The notes beneath the pieces are model-generated. The model saw only the letters and a program-made list of their open reading frames with translations, was not told the origin of the DNA and made no database searches. A program made the translations under genes and the position numbers. DNA of 64,000 nt from Coriolopsis trogii. Taxonomy: Eukaryota > Basidiomycota > Agaricomycetes > Polyporales > Polyporaceae. Location of the stretch: contig JAHYIO010000006.1 of the NCBI GenBank assembly GCA_020543525.1, forward strand, positions 1,922,001 to 1,986,000. Reading direction: 5' to 3'. Shown here one piece after another: positions 12,622 through 23,514 of this stretch. How positions within the stretch are numbered: position 1 is the stretch's first letter; every line of letters begins with the position of its first letter.

Positions 12622-13155
12622 ATGGGTCGCATGCACGCTCCCGGAAAGGGCATTTCGTCCTCTGCCCTCCCCTACCGCCGCGCTCCCCCTTCCTGGCTCA
12701 AGACCACGCCTGAGGACGTCGTCGAGCACATCACCAAGCTCGCCCGCAAGGGTCTCACCCCCTCTCAGATTGGTGTTACCCTCCGTGACTCGCACGGTAT
12801 CCCCCAGGTCCGCTTTGTGACCGGTAACAAGATCCTCCGTATCCTCAAGTCCAACGGTGTGTATCTTCGCCTGTCATATGTATTGTGTCTCGGGATGTGT
12901 GCGGTGGGACCAGTGGCTTATCGGAGACGAATAGGGCTTGCACCTCAGATCCCCGAGGATCTCTGGCACCTCGTCAAAAAGGCGGTCGCTGTGCGCAAGC
13001 ACCTCGAGGTCAACCGCAAGGACAAGGACTCCAAGTTCCGTCTCATTCTCATCGAATCCCGTATCCACCGTCTCGCTCGTTACTACAAGACGAAGCAGCA
13101 GATTCCTCCATCCTTCAAGTACGACTCCGCTACCGCCTCGACCCTCATTGCATGA
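12622..13155 (+). CDS. RPS13: 40S ribosomal protein S13 (uS15)
   Basis: A structural protein of the small ribosomal subunit. It reads [20 protein letters not shown], then [75 protein letters not shown] and [15 protein letters not shown]. Exons 12622-12856 and 12935-13155 give 151 residues, the exact length typical of eukaryotic S13. The single 78-nt intron has a normal GT-AG pair. The start ATG in caccatgggt fits a eukaryotic initiation context. Confidence 0.97.
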   Translation: MGRMHAPGKGISSSALPYRRAPPSWLKTTPEDVVEHITKLARKGLTPSQIGVTLRDSHGIPQVRFVTGNKILRILKSNGVYLRLSYVLCLGMCAVGPVAYRRRIGLAPQIPEDLWHLVKKAVAVRKHLEVNRKDKDSKFRLILIESRIHRLARYYKTKQQIPPSFKYDSATASTLIA

Positions 13156-13602
13156 GTATGGATGTCGCTGTGGTTGTATGTTGAAGGTGCGGGACGGGTC
13201 GATCGCGCTATCAGGGCGAGGAGAGGACGCGACGCCGACGGCGATGGGTGGGCTGTCGAGACTATATGTTATCGCTTGTACGTTTTCCACCATGACACCC
13301 AATGCAGAACCTAGGGCTATGCAAATACACATCGACCCCTGCTGTATGCGCGCATCTCCAGGTGTGTTCAGGATACGTCACGAGTATGCGAAACTCGGTC
13401 CTGAGTCGATCGTCGTGCATCTGGAAGGAAATTGGCGTGCTGTACCGACACCAGATAGCTTGCCCCAGGCTTTTCCTGTCTGCACCTATTATCCACGTTC
13501 CCACTGGTGGAGTATGCGGCAAGTCATACAGAGCATTTACAAGAGTACAGTCCTCGTTCATGCATGAGAATAAGATATGTAGCACTACATCGTGAATGAA
13601 GA
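13156..13602. other. Intergenic between convergent RPS13 and the VPS68-like gene
   Basis: The open frames seen here on both strands overlap each other and match no family. This is probably 3' UTR sequence. Confidence 0.5.
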
Positions 13603-14359
13603 CTAGATCGAAAGCGTATACTCGTACTCTGTACTGACACTCTGCGAGATCCAGAGAACGATTGCAGACAGCATGAGGGCGACGTTCTGGGAGACATTCG
13701 CATAGCCGTAGTAGGTGAACTGCTCCGAATAGTGGTGCAAGATATACTTCAGGACGAGCACGGTCTGGAGCACGAGCGTAGTCAGTACTCGAAGCAAGCC
13801 TACGCACTCTCGCAAAGGAAGACAAGGTATGGAGGGACAAGTCGAGAAGAGAAGACTCACCACACTGCCCGCCAGGCCGCCGGCCATAAGCGCAAACCCG
13901 ATGAACAGGAGGAGCCTCGCACGCCACACCGCTCGGGCATCGCCAAAGTCCTCATGTCCCTGCACACGGTCCTTGTCGATGAGGTTGATGACGATCATGC
14001 CGAAGAGGGAGCAGAGACCGGGGAGCCAGTCGAGGAAGGTGACGTGCACTGGGGGCGACCAGTCCGCCTCATCCCTCGGCGCGTGGGCGTGAGCGGAGAG
14101 GATGGCGGCATCGAGGAAGGTCCAGTTCGCTAGGGCAAACTATGTGCGTGATTTGTCGACGCAAGTATGCCGAGTGCCCCGGAGAGTGATTATGCGACGG
14201 TTGCCGTTAGAGTGCGATGAGAGGCGGAGGCGAGAGGGAACGTACGAGACCACCTGCAAGGTATATGCCAATCGTCCTCCTATGCTTCCCCAGGGTTATG
14301 GCAGGGAACGGGTTGATGCAAACACGACGAGGATCATAGTTAGCGCGAGGAAGGGCCAT
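13603..14359 (-). CDS. VPS68: VPS68/TMEM50 (UPF0220) family membrane protein
   Basis: A predicted 184-residue protein with four hydrophobic segments. Family members sit in endosomal or ER membranes; yeast Vps68 takes part in vacuolar protein sorting. Three minus-strand exons: 14359-14246, 14139-13861 and 13764-13603, all in phase. The N-terminus (MALPRANYDP) is followed by GKHRRTIGIYLAGGL, then FALANWTFLDAAIL, FGMIVINLIDKD, the family-typical ARLLLFIGFALMAGGLAGS, VLVLKYILHH and VALMLSAIVLWISQS. I chose the acceptor before ACC at 13764 because it gives the usual segment with no insertion. A nearer acceptor would add about 14 residues. Confidence 0.85.
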
Positions 14360-15148
14360 GGCTGGTCGTCGGTGCTGAATAGGAGGGCGTTGCGGACAAG
14401 GAAGGGGGCGTCACCGTAGTGACTGTTAGGCAGCAGCGGGCGCTTCGGCCACTGTGTAACAGGTAGACGCTCTCGCCTTGCATGGCTTGCTCAAGTCCAC
14501 GACTACATGTTCTCCCTTCTCCTGGCGAACACCTTTCACAATGCCTCTAAAACGCTAGGCGACAGTATGGGAGACAAATAGATATATGAACTTGACATTC
14601 GGTCGCATATCCAGCCGGTCGGGAGGGGGGATTCCCGCCATACAAACCGTCCTCAACTTCAGAGCCTTGCTGTAGTGTCGGGGCTCTTCGTAGTCATCGT
14701 ACGGTGAGTCGAATATCTGTTCGAATTCTTACTGCTATATCATGGCAAGTGCGGGTGAAAACGACACGGTATGGGGGAGTATTGCCGCATGAGCTCGGCT
14801 CGCGATGTCGCAACCACGTCTACTACCAAAAGGACCCCTCAGGGACCGAAACATCCTGTGCTTCTGCGTATACAAAGTCCCAATGTTTCTGATATAAGCA
14901 TATTCCCATATGTACTCAAGGAAGGATGCGAGGTGCGTCATCTGATGAGTATACGCTTGAGTATCCATGTCCCAAGCTCTGAAGCAGGCGTGTCAACGCG
15001 AAGAAAGGGGAAGAACGGTGATGAACACATACATCCATACGTTGTCCGATACATGCTTCAACTTCCAAGTGAGCATCCGCGATTGCCCTGATCAACCTAG
15101 CTCGCCACGAGGTGGTGGTCTCTCAAGGCACGTGGCCGCGTTTGCGAT
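14360..15148. other. Intergenic, no supported gene
   Basis: This separates two divergent genes. An open frame at 14771-15091 overlaps others on both strands and shows no recognisable domain. Confidence 0.5.
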
Positions 15149-15157
15149 GGTATTTAA
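15149..15157 (+). promoter_or_regulatory. TATA-like box of the kelch-MYND gene
   Basis: gtatttaag lies about 65 bp upstream of the ATG at 15218. Confidence 0.5.
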
Positions 15158-15217
15158 GAGTGTCCCTCTTCCGCTCGAGCCACCACCACACCGTAACACA
15201 CAATCATCAACCCATCA

Positions 15218-17785
15218 ATGCCGAGACAGCAAAAGCAAAAGCATATTGACATTCTCCAGAGCCCCGAGCTCGAGACCGCCTTTGCTGAGTATCTGGACCG
15301 TCTCGCTCTAGAAGGTGCGCAATCAATTCCAGCCACCACCTACCAAGCGAGCTCCCGTATCTCTGACAGGAAACTCTGATACACAGAGCGCAGATATCGC
15401 GAAGCGGACTGCAAGTTTGCGCTCGTCCAGGCAGAGAATTTTGAGCGAGAGAAAAACTTCACCGACGCGAGCAGCAAGTTTGTCGACGCGCTCAAACATC
15501 TTCTGGGCTCCGATTTCCAGGTCCCCATAGATGCGACGAACGATGGAGGCGTACGCTGCGCTGCGTATCTGAACCTCACCATGGATGAATGCCTTACCGC
15601 TATGACATGTGCAAACGGCGTGTCGCGATGCCTGTATGAGACGGGCAAATACGTGGAGGTATGCTTGGAAATTTTCGTCTTGTCGGGCATCGCACGGGTA
15701 CATGTATGGGTACGGGTACAGGTACGGGTACGGGTACGGGTAAAACAACCTATACCCGTACCTTTACCCGTGCGGGTATGAGACCCCGTAACTCGGAGAG
15801 TATCGAAGGATATGTGGCCTGTCATGTCCTGCCATCGAGACCTCTATCACTATCAGCATTTGCTGAACGAAACGATAGGCATTGGATTGGACTACTGAAG
15901 TTGACGTATTGCACAAGAACGCGCGTTTTGCATCGAAACCTTTGTATGGTAAGTACTCTTGCGAGTTTAACTTGCCGGAAGTGCCTGACTGCAGTTCCAC
16001 AGATTGGCAGCCCTACCACCCTTCCCCGCCTCATCTGGAGTTCCACCGGCAACGTCTACTTGGGCTCCTGACTGCCTCCGACGTGTTCCTCAAGCTGGGC
16101 AACACAGGTGCGGCCGCCTACTGTCGCAACCTCGGAAATGATTTACTGGGCAGCTTGCCGTCGAGCGACGAGTACGTTCTGCGCCGTGAGGTACTTCCGT
16201 TGTCCACCTTCCGCTCGACAATGCAGACGCGCCATCCGGACCCTGTAATCAACCGGAACCACGACGTCACGGAGCCGGCGCTGCAAGTCCGTGGTTCGTG
16301 GCGGAAGCTCAAGGTTCAGGTCCATTCCCGTATCGCCTCTCGCATGGCGCACGCATCCTTCATCTACAAAAGTGGGTGTACAGTTCGTGTCTCTACCGAG
16401 CGCTATTGCTGACCCTGTTCTTCCACTTGTCCAGGTAGGTTGTACGTATGCGGAGGGCAACGCAGCGGCACTTTCGACGTGTACAAGGACCTTTGGTGCC
16501 TCGACCTCATCAAGATGAACGGCTGGCGAGAGCTGCCGTCGTACAGCCGCCAGTTCCTGAATTGCCAGATGGTCGTACACGCTGATAAAGCATATCTCTT
16601 CCGCGGCAACTCCGCCGTGGACTTCTTCGACCTTGAGCGCGAGTGCTGGGGCAAGATACAGACGCAATTCGTCAATGCCAAAGGCCGGCGGGAGGAGTGG
16701 CCGTTCAAGCAGCTCCTGCTCGACTATATCTCCGTCGTGGTCGACGGGAAGATGTACGTGTTCGGGGGAACGTGCAAGCGCGCGGTCGGCTCGAACCTGT
16801 TCGCCGTGCTCGATATCGAGAAGAAGACGTGGACGCGCCTGTCGGGGACGACCGACTCTGAACCGCTTCTGCCGCAGTTCGATGTACCAGGGGTGCGCAA
16901 GCAATTTGCGGGCTGGGTGGACGGTAAGGGAGAGAAGATATACGTCATGTACGGGATGGCGGATCGCCAGGCAGCGGAGCTCAAGAGGCAGGAATTTGCA
17001 TCGGCGGACGGCTTCGCGTACGATGACTGCTGGTCCTGGGACATCGCAAAGAAGGTGTGGCGCCGCGAGCGGGTCGTGGGGAACTTTCCCTGCCCCCGAG
17101 CGGAGATGTCGTTCTGCTATGTGAGTAATCTTCAGTATGATCGCGCATGCTCCGACTGACGGTTTCTTTGCGTCGGCCAGAATCCGAACATCAACTCGAC
17201 GGTCATGTTCGGGGGGTACAATCCCGCGTTGCCGTACTATGCGGACCTAACGACGGGAGTCTGCTACGGGTTCCATTACTTCTCGGACACGTTCATCCTC
17301 GACCACGCTTCCCCGACGCCGAGGTGGCGGCAGGTCATCACCCCCAGCTTCCCGACGTACCGCGCACAGGGCCAGATGCTCACGGACCCGGCGACGGGCA
17401 AGATGTACCTCTTCGGCGGGTACACGAACACGGATTGGGTGCCGGCGGGCAAGAATGAAGTCACGAAGAGCTATGGAGATATATGGCAGCTCGTTGTCGA
17501 CGTCCCTGGCGGCCTATTTGACGGCGTGGACTGGGCGGACGAGAAGCGGACGGCGAACCTGGGCCCCTGGCAGGTGTGCTACACGTGTAGCGCGGTAGGA
17601 ATTCATAAGAAATGCGGAGGTACGTGTCGGTACTACTTTTCTCAATTCGGGGAACTCATCGACGAGATATGGATTATGGGTTCGCTTGTACAGGATCATG
17701 TGGTGGACGTGCTTTCTTCTGCACTCCGAAGTGCCAGAAAGAGGGCTGGGCCGAGCATAAAGAGAAGCATGAATGTAGACGATGA
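15218..17785 (+). CDS. Kelch-repeat protein with C-terminal MYND zinc finger
   Basis: A predicted 674-residue protein. Residues about 1-270 are helical and TPR-like. Kelch blades follow, with RLYVCGGQ, GKMYVFGGT, STVMFGGYNP and GKMYLFGGYT marking repeat starts. The C-terminus is a MYND finger: CYTC, KKC, a conserved CGG, FFCTPKCQKEGW, then HKEKHEC. MYND fingers usually mediate protein contacts and kelch propellers present binding surfaces, so a scaffold or regulatory role is likely; no enzyme domain is visible. Exons: 15218-15314, 15387-15658, 15879-15948, 16003-16371, 16435-17120, 17181-17619, 17694-17785. The MYND finger is split by the last intron. The second intron (220 nt) holds a GGGTAC repeat. 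Confidence 0.88.
15695..15778. repeat. GGGTAC microsatellite with inverted C-rich arm inside an intron
   Basis: Several copies of GGGTAC run from 15695 to about 15742. They are followed by a short AT-rich loop and a complementary CCCGTAC/TTTACCC tract to about 15778. The two arms can pair into a hairpin. It lies wholly inside the second intron of the kelch-MYND gene. Confidence 0.85.
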
Positions 17786-18658
17786 GGCTGTTAGCGACGG
17801 TACGTTCTTGTAGGAGTCAGACATCTCGCTATAGGCTTCATAGCAAGGTCTTCCATGCTCGATATGTGCGACATGAAATTACGCCAACGAGGCCATGCCC
17901 CAATCGTCCGTATACGTATCTGAGGTCATTCTCATGAAGAGGTACGTGGGACTAGTCTCTACCATACTAAGCCCAGGAGCATGGAAACACGCCCTTGCTG
18001 AGCTGGGGAACGCACTTCAATTCGATCAACATATGGTGCATACCGCGGTTTCCTTGAAGTTGCGTACCAGGTACAGTCGCCCTGCTTTCACATTCATCTT
18101 GTCATGTATGGGAACAATAGTCGCGCGATTGCCATCACGTCGTACTGCATAACGGTGCCCGATGCTTTCCGGGGTGTCACATATGTCCCGCGTACATGGC
18201 GTGATGCGTGCGGTGGGAGTGAATACGCCTCGATGGGCGCGAGTGCATTGCATTGATGGTTTAAGTACCGAGGCGCCGTCTATGGGCGCACATGGATAGG
18301 TCCGAGCTCATTGGGACAGCATACCAGGTACGCCGGCATGTCAACGATCCGTGAGGCCAGAAAGGGTGCCTTGGACCAGCGCGACAGGACATGCCGATGA
18401 CCAAGCCGAGGCCACAGCCCCAAGATCGCAATGGTCGGAAGTGGAGAGTGTTCGGTGTATGGGTGAGTAGTATACTTGGGATATACGTACTTGGAACAGG
18501 TCAGCTGACGAAGTTGACGAGGAAACAGAGGACTGACGGCATGAGACGAGCAAGCGCGCCAGGGGGCAATGACTGTGTCACTGCCTCTTGGTTGACATCT
18601 CTCCACCGACTCCGCTAAACGCTGTCACCTGGCCCGGTGGCTATCTCCCACATGTACG
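17786..18658. other. Intergenic, no supported gene
   Basis: The open frame at 17895-18152 has no recognisable domain and no clear splice partners. Confidence 0.5.
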
Positions 18659-18667
18659 GTATATAAT
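18659..18667 (+). promoter_or_regulatory. TATA box of Gly-rich tail-anchored family copy 1
   Basis: gtatataat lies about 80 bp upstream of the ATG at 18740. Confidence 0.6.
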
Positions 18668-18739
18668 CCGCTCTTGCATCTGGCCCACTGGACACAACAA
18701 TCTCACACTCCCTCTAGCGCTCGCACATCCGAGAAACGC

Positions 18740-19926
18740 ATGTACGTCCCCGGCATATCCGATCCCAAGAAGCGCCTATACCCTCGTAAAGGTGGTGGAG
18801 GCAGGGGAGGGGGCAGAGGAGGTAAGAGCGGAGGGGGGAAGAGCGGATCAGGATCGAGTGGATCAGGATCGAGTGGTACGGGCACGAGTGGTTCAGGACA
18901 CAGCGGGTCCTCGGGAAGGTCAGTTGATTTCGTATGTCTCGCGTCCCGCAAACACTCAAGCGTTGTGGATTATAGCAGTGGCACCGGCAGTTCTGGATCT
19001 GGTACGAGCTCCAGCGGACGCGGCATTGGCAGCCGGGGCGGCTCGGTGCCAGTTTCTGGCTCGACAGGGGGGAGGTCGCAAGCCACATCATACGGATCCG
19101 GAAGTACGAAGGTTACTACTATTCCCGCTGGTCAGCCATTCGCGGGTCGTATGTCGGGCGGCGCGACGCGGGACTCCATATATGGCAACCGGTATGTGGA
19201 ACAGTTTGTTAATCTCCTCGTTGGTGTACTTGCGACTCAGACTCGCGTTCTGTCAGTGCGTACGGTAGTGGCTATCCAGGGATCAACGGTCTTGGCGTAG
19301 CAAATCGCGGATTCCCCTTCGTCTACTGGCCTCTCGTGTGGGGTGGTGGACTGGGCTACGGTGCGGCATACTTGCACGATTCCCGAGAGGTGAATAAACC
19401 AGTGGGTTCCATCGTGTCGCGCCATCGCTGATATATTTTGCGCTAGTACGGCGAACCGAACAACTCCAGTCGACCGGGCGGCCGCATGACTCAAGCTGCG
19501 TTTTCGTCAAAGACATCCAACTCCACCTTTCATATCGTCGCCGACAACAGTACCGTCGCGTCACTCATCGCCTCTATCTCTGCGAACTGCTCCAGCTCGA
19601 TCGCGTCCAACTCGTCCAAAACGCCTGTCGCCTTCAACGGCGCTGCTACGGACCCTCTTCCCGAGCAAGCGATCCAGTACTATCGCGCTAGCAGTGTCGT
19701 CCTCACCTTGGACGGGTACAACGACACGGCGGCGCTCACTGGGGACGATAAGGCGCAGCCTCCTCCGCTGCCATCCAATGTGGATACGACCCTGTTGAAT
19801 TGCCTCAACGCGACTATTGGCGAAGCCGTTCCGCTCTTCTCCGATTCGGCATCAGGTCTGCACGTACCCAGCTTGGGCTTAGTCGGCCTCGTATACGTGA
19901 TTTGGTGTCTCTCCTCGCTCGTCTGA
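18740..19926 (+). CDS. Uncharacterised Gly-rich protein with C-terminal hydrophobic tail, family copy 1
   Basis: I do not recognise this family. The predicted protein has 335 residues. It begins MYVPGISDPKKRLYPRKGG and continues with a Gly/Ser-rich low-complexity stretch to about residue 110. Next come TTIPAGQPFAGR, the motif YGSGYPG, FPFVYWPLVWGGG, an Asn/Ser-rich region with several N-glycosylation sequons, QYYRASSVVLTLDGYNDTAA, LLNCLNATIGEAVPLF and a hydrophobic C-terminus (GLVGLVYVIWCLSSLV). The tail could be a GPI signal or a single membrane anchor. No N-terminal signal peptide is apparent, which argues against a simple GPI protein. Exons: 18740-18918, 18976-19191, 19257-19389, 19447-19926. 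Two paralogues lie at 27859-28989 and 30590-31665. Confidence 0.85.
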
Positions 19927-21188
19927 TATCTGTGTTTTTAATCATTCGTGCGTGCTCGTTGCCGTGCAGTACCTCCCCTCTCTATTCTTCTCATCACCGA
20001 CTCGGAAAGTTCTGCCTCGGGTGCTGGACTGGGGTGCCTAGTATGCGCGTGGTCATGGGCCTTGTGTACGTGCTTTGGTACCCCATTCGTCGCCTTCGAC
20101 GAGTTACCGGGTTGCATGAGCGATCGGGATGTACTAGCTCCATCTACTCCTCTCACGACGGGCAATATGCCTTTAATCATGAATCATGGACTCACGAATC
20201 TGGACGTCACTAGCTTATACCATCAACTATGTTCAAGTCGATACATATTGCATACTATACGGTTCTACTAATACTTATCGGTAGTCTGTTTCATGCGCGC
20301 CGAAGAGGTTGTTCTTACAGACTCTGATTCGATGATGAGATGCCCGCTTACTCCTGCATGTCCATTCATTCGCCCCGCGTTCGAACGGAAGGAGTACAAA
20401 CCAGCCTTCGGCCAGCGTCTAACGGAGCGATGCTGGGCGCGAGAAGACTCACCGGCCCCGACACGTACGGATTCCTTCTCATCACTCTAAGTCATTCTGC
20501 TGGAAGGGCTGTCGCGACAATCCTACGCGTGCTCCTGTCTGTCTGCTAAATTCGTTGAGGACCGTCCATCCCCCCACACAATAGGTCCGTAAATCGTCTG
20601 CCTAGGGGAGACAAGCTAATCTCTGCCATTCGGACTATCATGAGCCCAACTTTGCTCCCTGCGAATTCGCAACGTCCTCATCTTGGTTGCCCCTTTCGAC
20701 CTAATATCCCGACTACCGGCACGCTTCACCTGAACGACTAGGCCATGTCCTATGCGAGAGCCATTTCCGTGCTTGAGATGGATTGCGTTGCGAGTTCTAC
20801 AACCCAGAGTTGATGTCGACGCCCGGGGGTTGCCTTCGTTCCTCTCTGAGCCTGTACGTTCCCATGCATGATTACCGCGTGGCCGAGCCGTACAAGTACG
20901 CACCCAACCTCCGTTCTTGTTTCCTCACGATGTCCTCGGATTGGGACACAACTGTGAGGATGCGAATGTGAAGGTGAGTGCTGTCTTCACGTGGACAGGA
21001 AGGGAAGGAGGAGACCTGCCGCAGTCGCAGTCTGGGTGGGTTAGGTTAGCAGACAAAGAGCGGGTCCGAGCGAGTCATGCCACTCACCTTGTCCTTCGAC
21101 CACCGCCTTCGCTGCTGCAGCCTGGCCTCCGTACGTTCATACCAAGCCCTCCTACTCTTGCGCTGACTCTCCCTCGCCGCACCCCAGA
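19927..21188. other. Intergenic, no supported gene
   Basis: About 1.26 kb. Open frames near 20616-20971 overlap on both strands without domain signatures. The last few hundred bases are probably the promoter and 5' UTR of the F-box gene. Confidence 0.5.
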
Positions 21189-23304
21189 ATGGCCTCGCAA
21201 ACCGTAGCCAGGCCGGCTTGGTCAAGGTTCGATCCGGATCCTGACTGGCCTATGGATACCGGTCGACCCTCGTCGTCGGCCACCTCTGTCGAGTCATGTC
21301 TTCAAGACCTGCAGCGGATGTCGTCCGAGATAGGCGAGATCGTTGAGGGCCACAACCATTCCAATGGCGGGAGCGGTGATGCACAGTACGCCCACATTCA
21401 TCTTGCCGCCCTTGCTGTATACTGACTCGTGTTGCACTATCCAGGTATCGCCATAAGGCATGTATCTGTCAAGCTACTGCTCGTATAACTGACATTGACG
21501 TTCTCTACAGCTTCGTACCCTACAAGAACGTCTCAAGTCCGCGATTGCTGCTGTCGACTTGCTCCGCAGCACCGCTCTCCGGATAAACGACCTCCCCTCC
21601 GAGATTCTCATCCATATCTTTGCATTCATTAGGCATGATTCAGCAGTCCCCGTAGAGTCTCCAGCACTCTGGCCGTTCACAATGCATGGTCCTCACACCC
21701 TCCCACCCATCCTCACTGTCTGTCGGAGATGGAGGAACATCATACTCTCTACCCCACTCCTCTGGACCCACATCACTACTCCCTGTCTCAATCATCATGC
21801 ACTATCCCTCAGCGGCTCGTGCCCGATCGTCCTTGACATTTCGCTATCCGCATTCACGCCACGGGTCGATGACCTACTTCGGAACGTCGGCTCCCGGATG
21901 CGAGAGTTGCACATCGACGCTCCCATCATACTCTACCATAATCTCGGACGAGAGAGTGCTATCCTGTTATCCTTTCTACAAACCTTCGATGCCTCGCATC
22001 TCCAACATTGCAAGATCTACCTTCCTGTGGTTCCGAGCGCATACAGGCAGGCGGCATTCCTGCCTCTATTCTGCGGCACCGGCACGCGCTTGCAGTCCTT
22101 ATACCTGGACTCGACACCATTTCTGCCCGAAGGCAACTTCACTTCTCTCACCCGCCTCACACTATCATGTACGCATCCATTTTCTTCCGCCAGGTTCCCT
22201 CCCGCGCAGTGGGACCTTGACCATCTCGTGAGCTTCTTGGCCCGGTGCCCGCAGCTACGAGAGCTGTCCCTCTGTCACATGAACATTGCCCGACGAGAGT
22301 CTCTCGGGAGGGCCGTCGCAAAACCTATCACCCTCCGTCACCTGCGCCATATCGCCCTAGGTCACGAGCGTTCGACGCACAACGCCCTGCAGAGGCTGTG
22401 TGCACGTCTCGTCCTGCCATCCAACTGCCACTTTGCCTTGACGGCAGCTCATCCCCTGGACCTCGCCAAGATCCTATCATCAAAACCCGTCTTGAAAGAA
22501 TACACGAAGCTGCGCGTGGACCTCTCATCCGCCCGGCCTTTCCTCCAACTCCTCCACCCGGCTACGAACGACGCCGTCTCCGTCTGGTTCCCAGCACGAG
22601 CCGTACCTACCCAGCCTCTCCCCGGCGGGGGAACGGACACGTGGGCGGACTTGCGCGAGATCTTCGCGCACCTCCCCTTCTTGCACCACATCGACGAGCT
22701 CTGGCTCGCGCTCGCCCCGAGCGATTACCTCCCTTTCCCCGGTCACACCAACACCAACACCACCAGTCTCAGCGGGCCGACGACGTCTATCCTCGTCCCC
22801 TTCCCGCGCATCAAGCGGCTCGTCGTCAGCCAACCCGCCGTCCTCCCGAGCCCATACCACGCCCCCGCGCAGGTCTCCCAGCGGATGCTCGCGCCGCTCG
22901 GGACGCTCATCTACCCCATCTGGGACGAGTCGAGCTGCGAGTCTGAGGGGTGCGTGGCGAGGGCGGCGGGTGCCCCGTGCACGCTCGCGTGTCCCCGGCT
23001 CGAGACGCTCTGTGTGAGTGTGCCGGCGTACACGGGCACGAGGGAGGTGGGCGTGGTGAGGGAGGCGCTGCGGGAGAGGTGGGAGAGGGGGCATCGGGTC
23101 CGGAAGCTTGTGATTGGGTGTTTTCCGGGGGTGTTGTTGAATGTGGTGGCTCAGCTGGAGACGCTGAGCGCGTATGTGGACGAGGTTGTTTGTACGAGGG
23201 ATGTCGAGGGCCGTGGTGGGCTGGCGTCGGATTGGCTCTCGGGGGTCCCTGAAGTGTTTGATGAAGGTGATGGGCTTCATTCAGGATGGGGCGAGTTTGA
23301 TTGA
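21189..23304 (+). CDS. F-box domain protein
   Basis: A substrate-adaptor-type F-box protein; such proteins bind Skp1 in SCF ubiquitin ligases. The main exon, 21511-23304, carries a short coiled coil (LRTLQERLKSAIAAVD) and an F-box: INDLPSEILIHIFAFI, then ILTVCRRWRNIILSTPLLWTH. About 450 residues follow with Leu-rich stretches such as LTRLTLSCTHPF and CPQLRELSLCHM. The upstream exon from ATG 21189 (MASQTVARPAWSRF) ends before 21423. Its join is uncertain: either a GT donor at 21417, or a 59-nt intron followed by a 13-nt exon and a GC-AG intron ending at 21510. The 3' end is unusually G-rich but remains open to the TGA at 23302-23304. The target is unknown. Confidence 0.82.
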
Positions 23305-23514
23305 GATGTGTTACTGTACGATAGGGCTGTACTCAGGGACATTAGTGGCCACGCTCACTTTGAAGGCAGGGCGGTTGTACTTTCATGACGCGTACGTGCG
23401 TCAGGCTCGCTGGACTCTGGCATGTAATTCGTATATCCACACGACCTGCATACATACACAAGAAGCGCGAGGACCCAATACATAACTCATCCCTCTGAAC
23501 GATAGCGCGATCGT

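Noticed and set aside
13764..13860. Alternative nearer acceptor in the VPS68-like gene
   Set aside because: It would insert about 14 extra residues between AGGLAGS and VLVLKY, where family members have no insertion.
22245..23280. Long open frames on both strands over the F-box gene
   Set aside because: Pro/Arg-rich shadows of the real GC-rich exon, which itself has F-box motifs.
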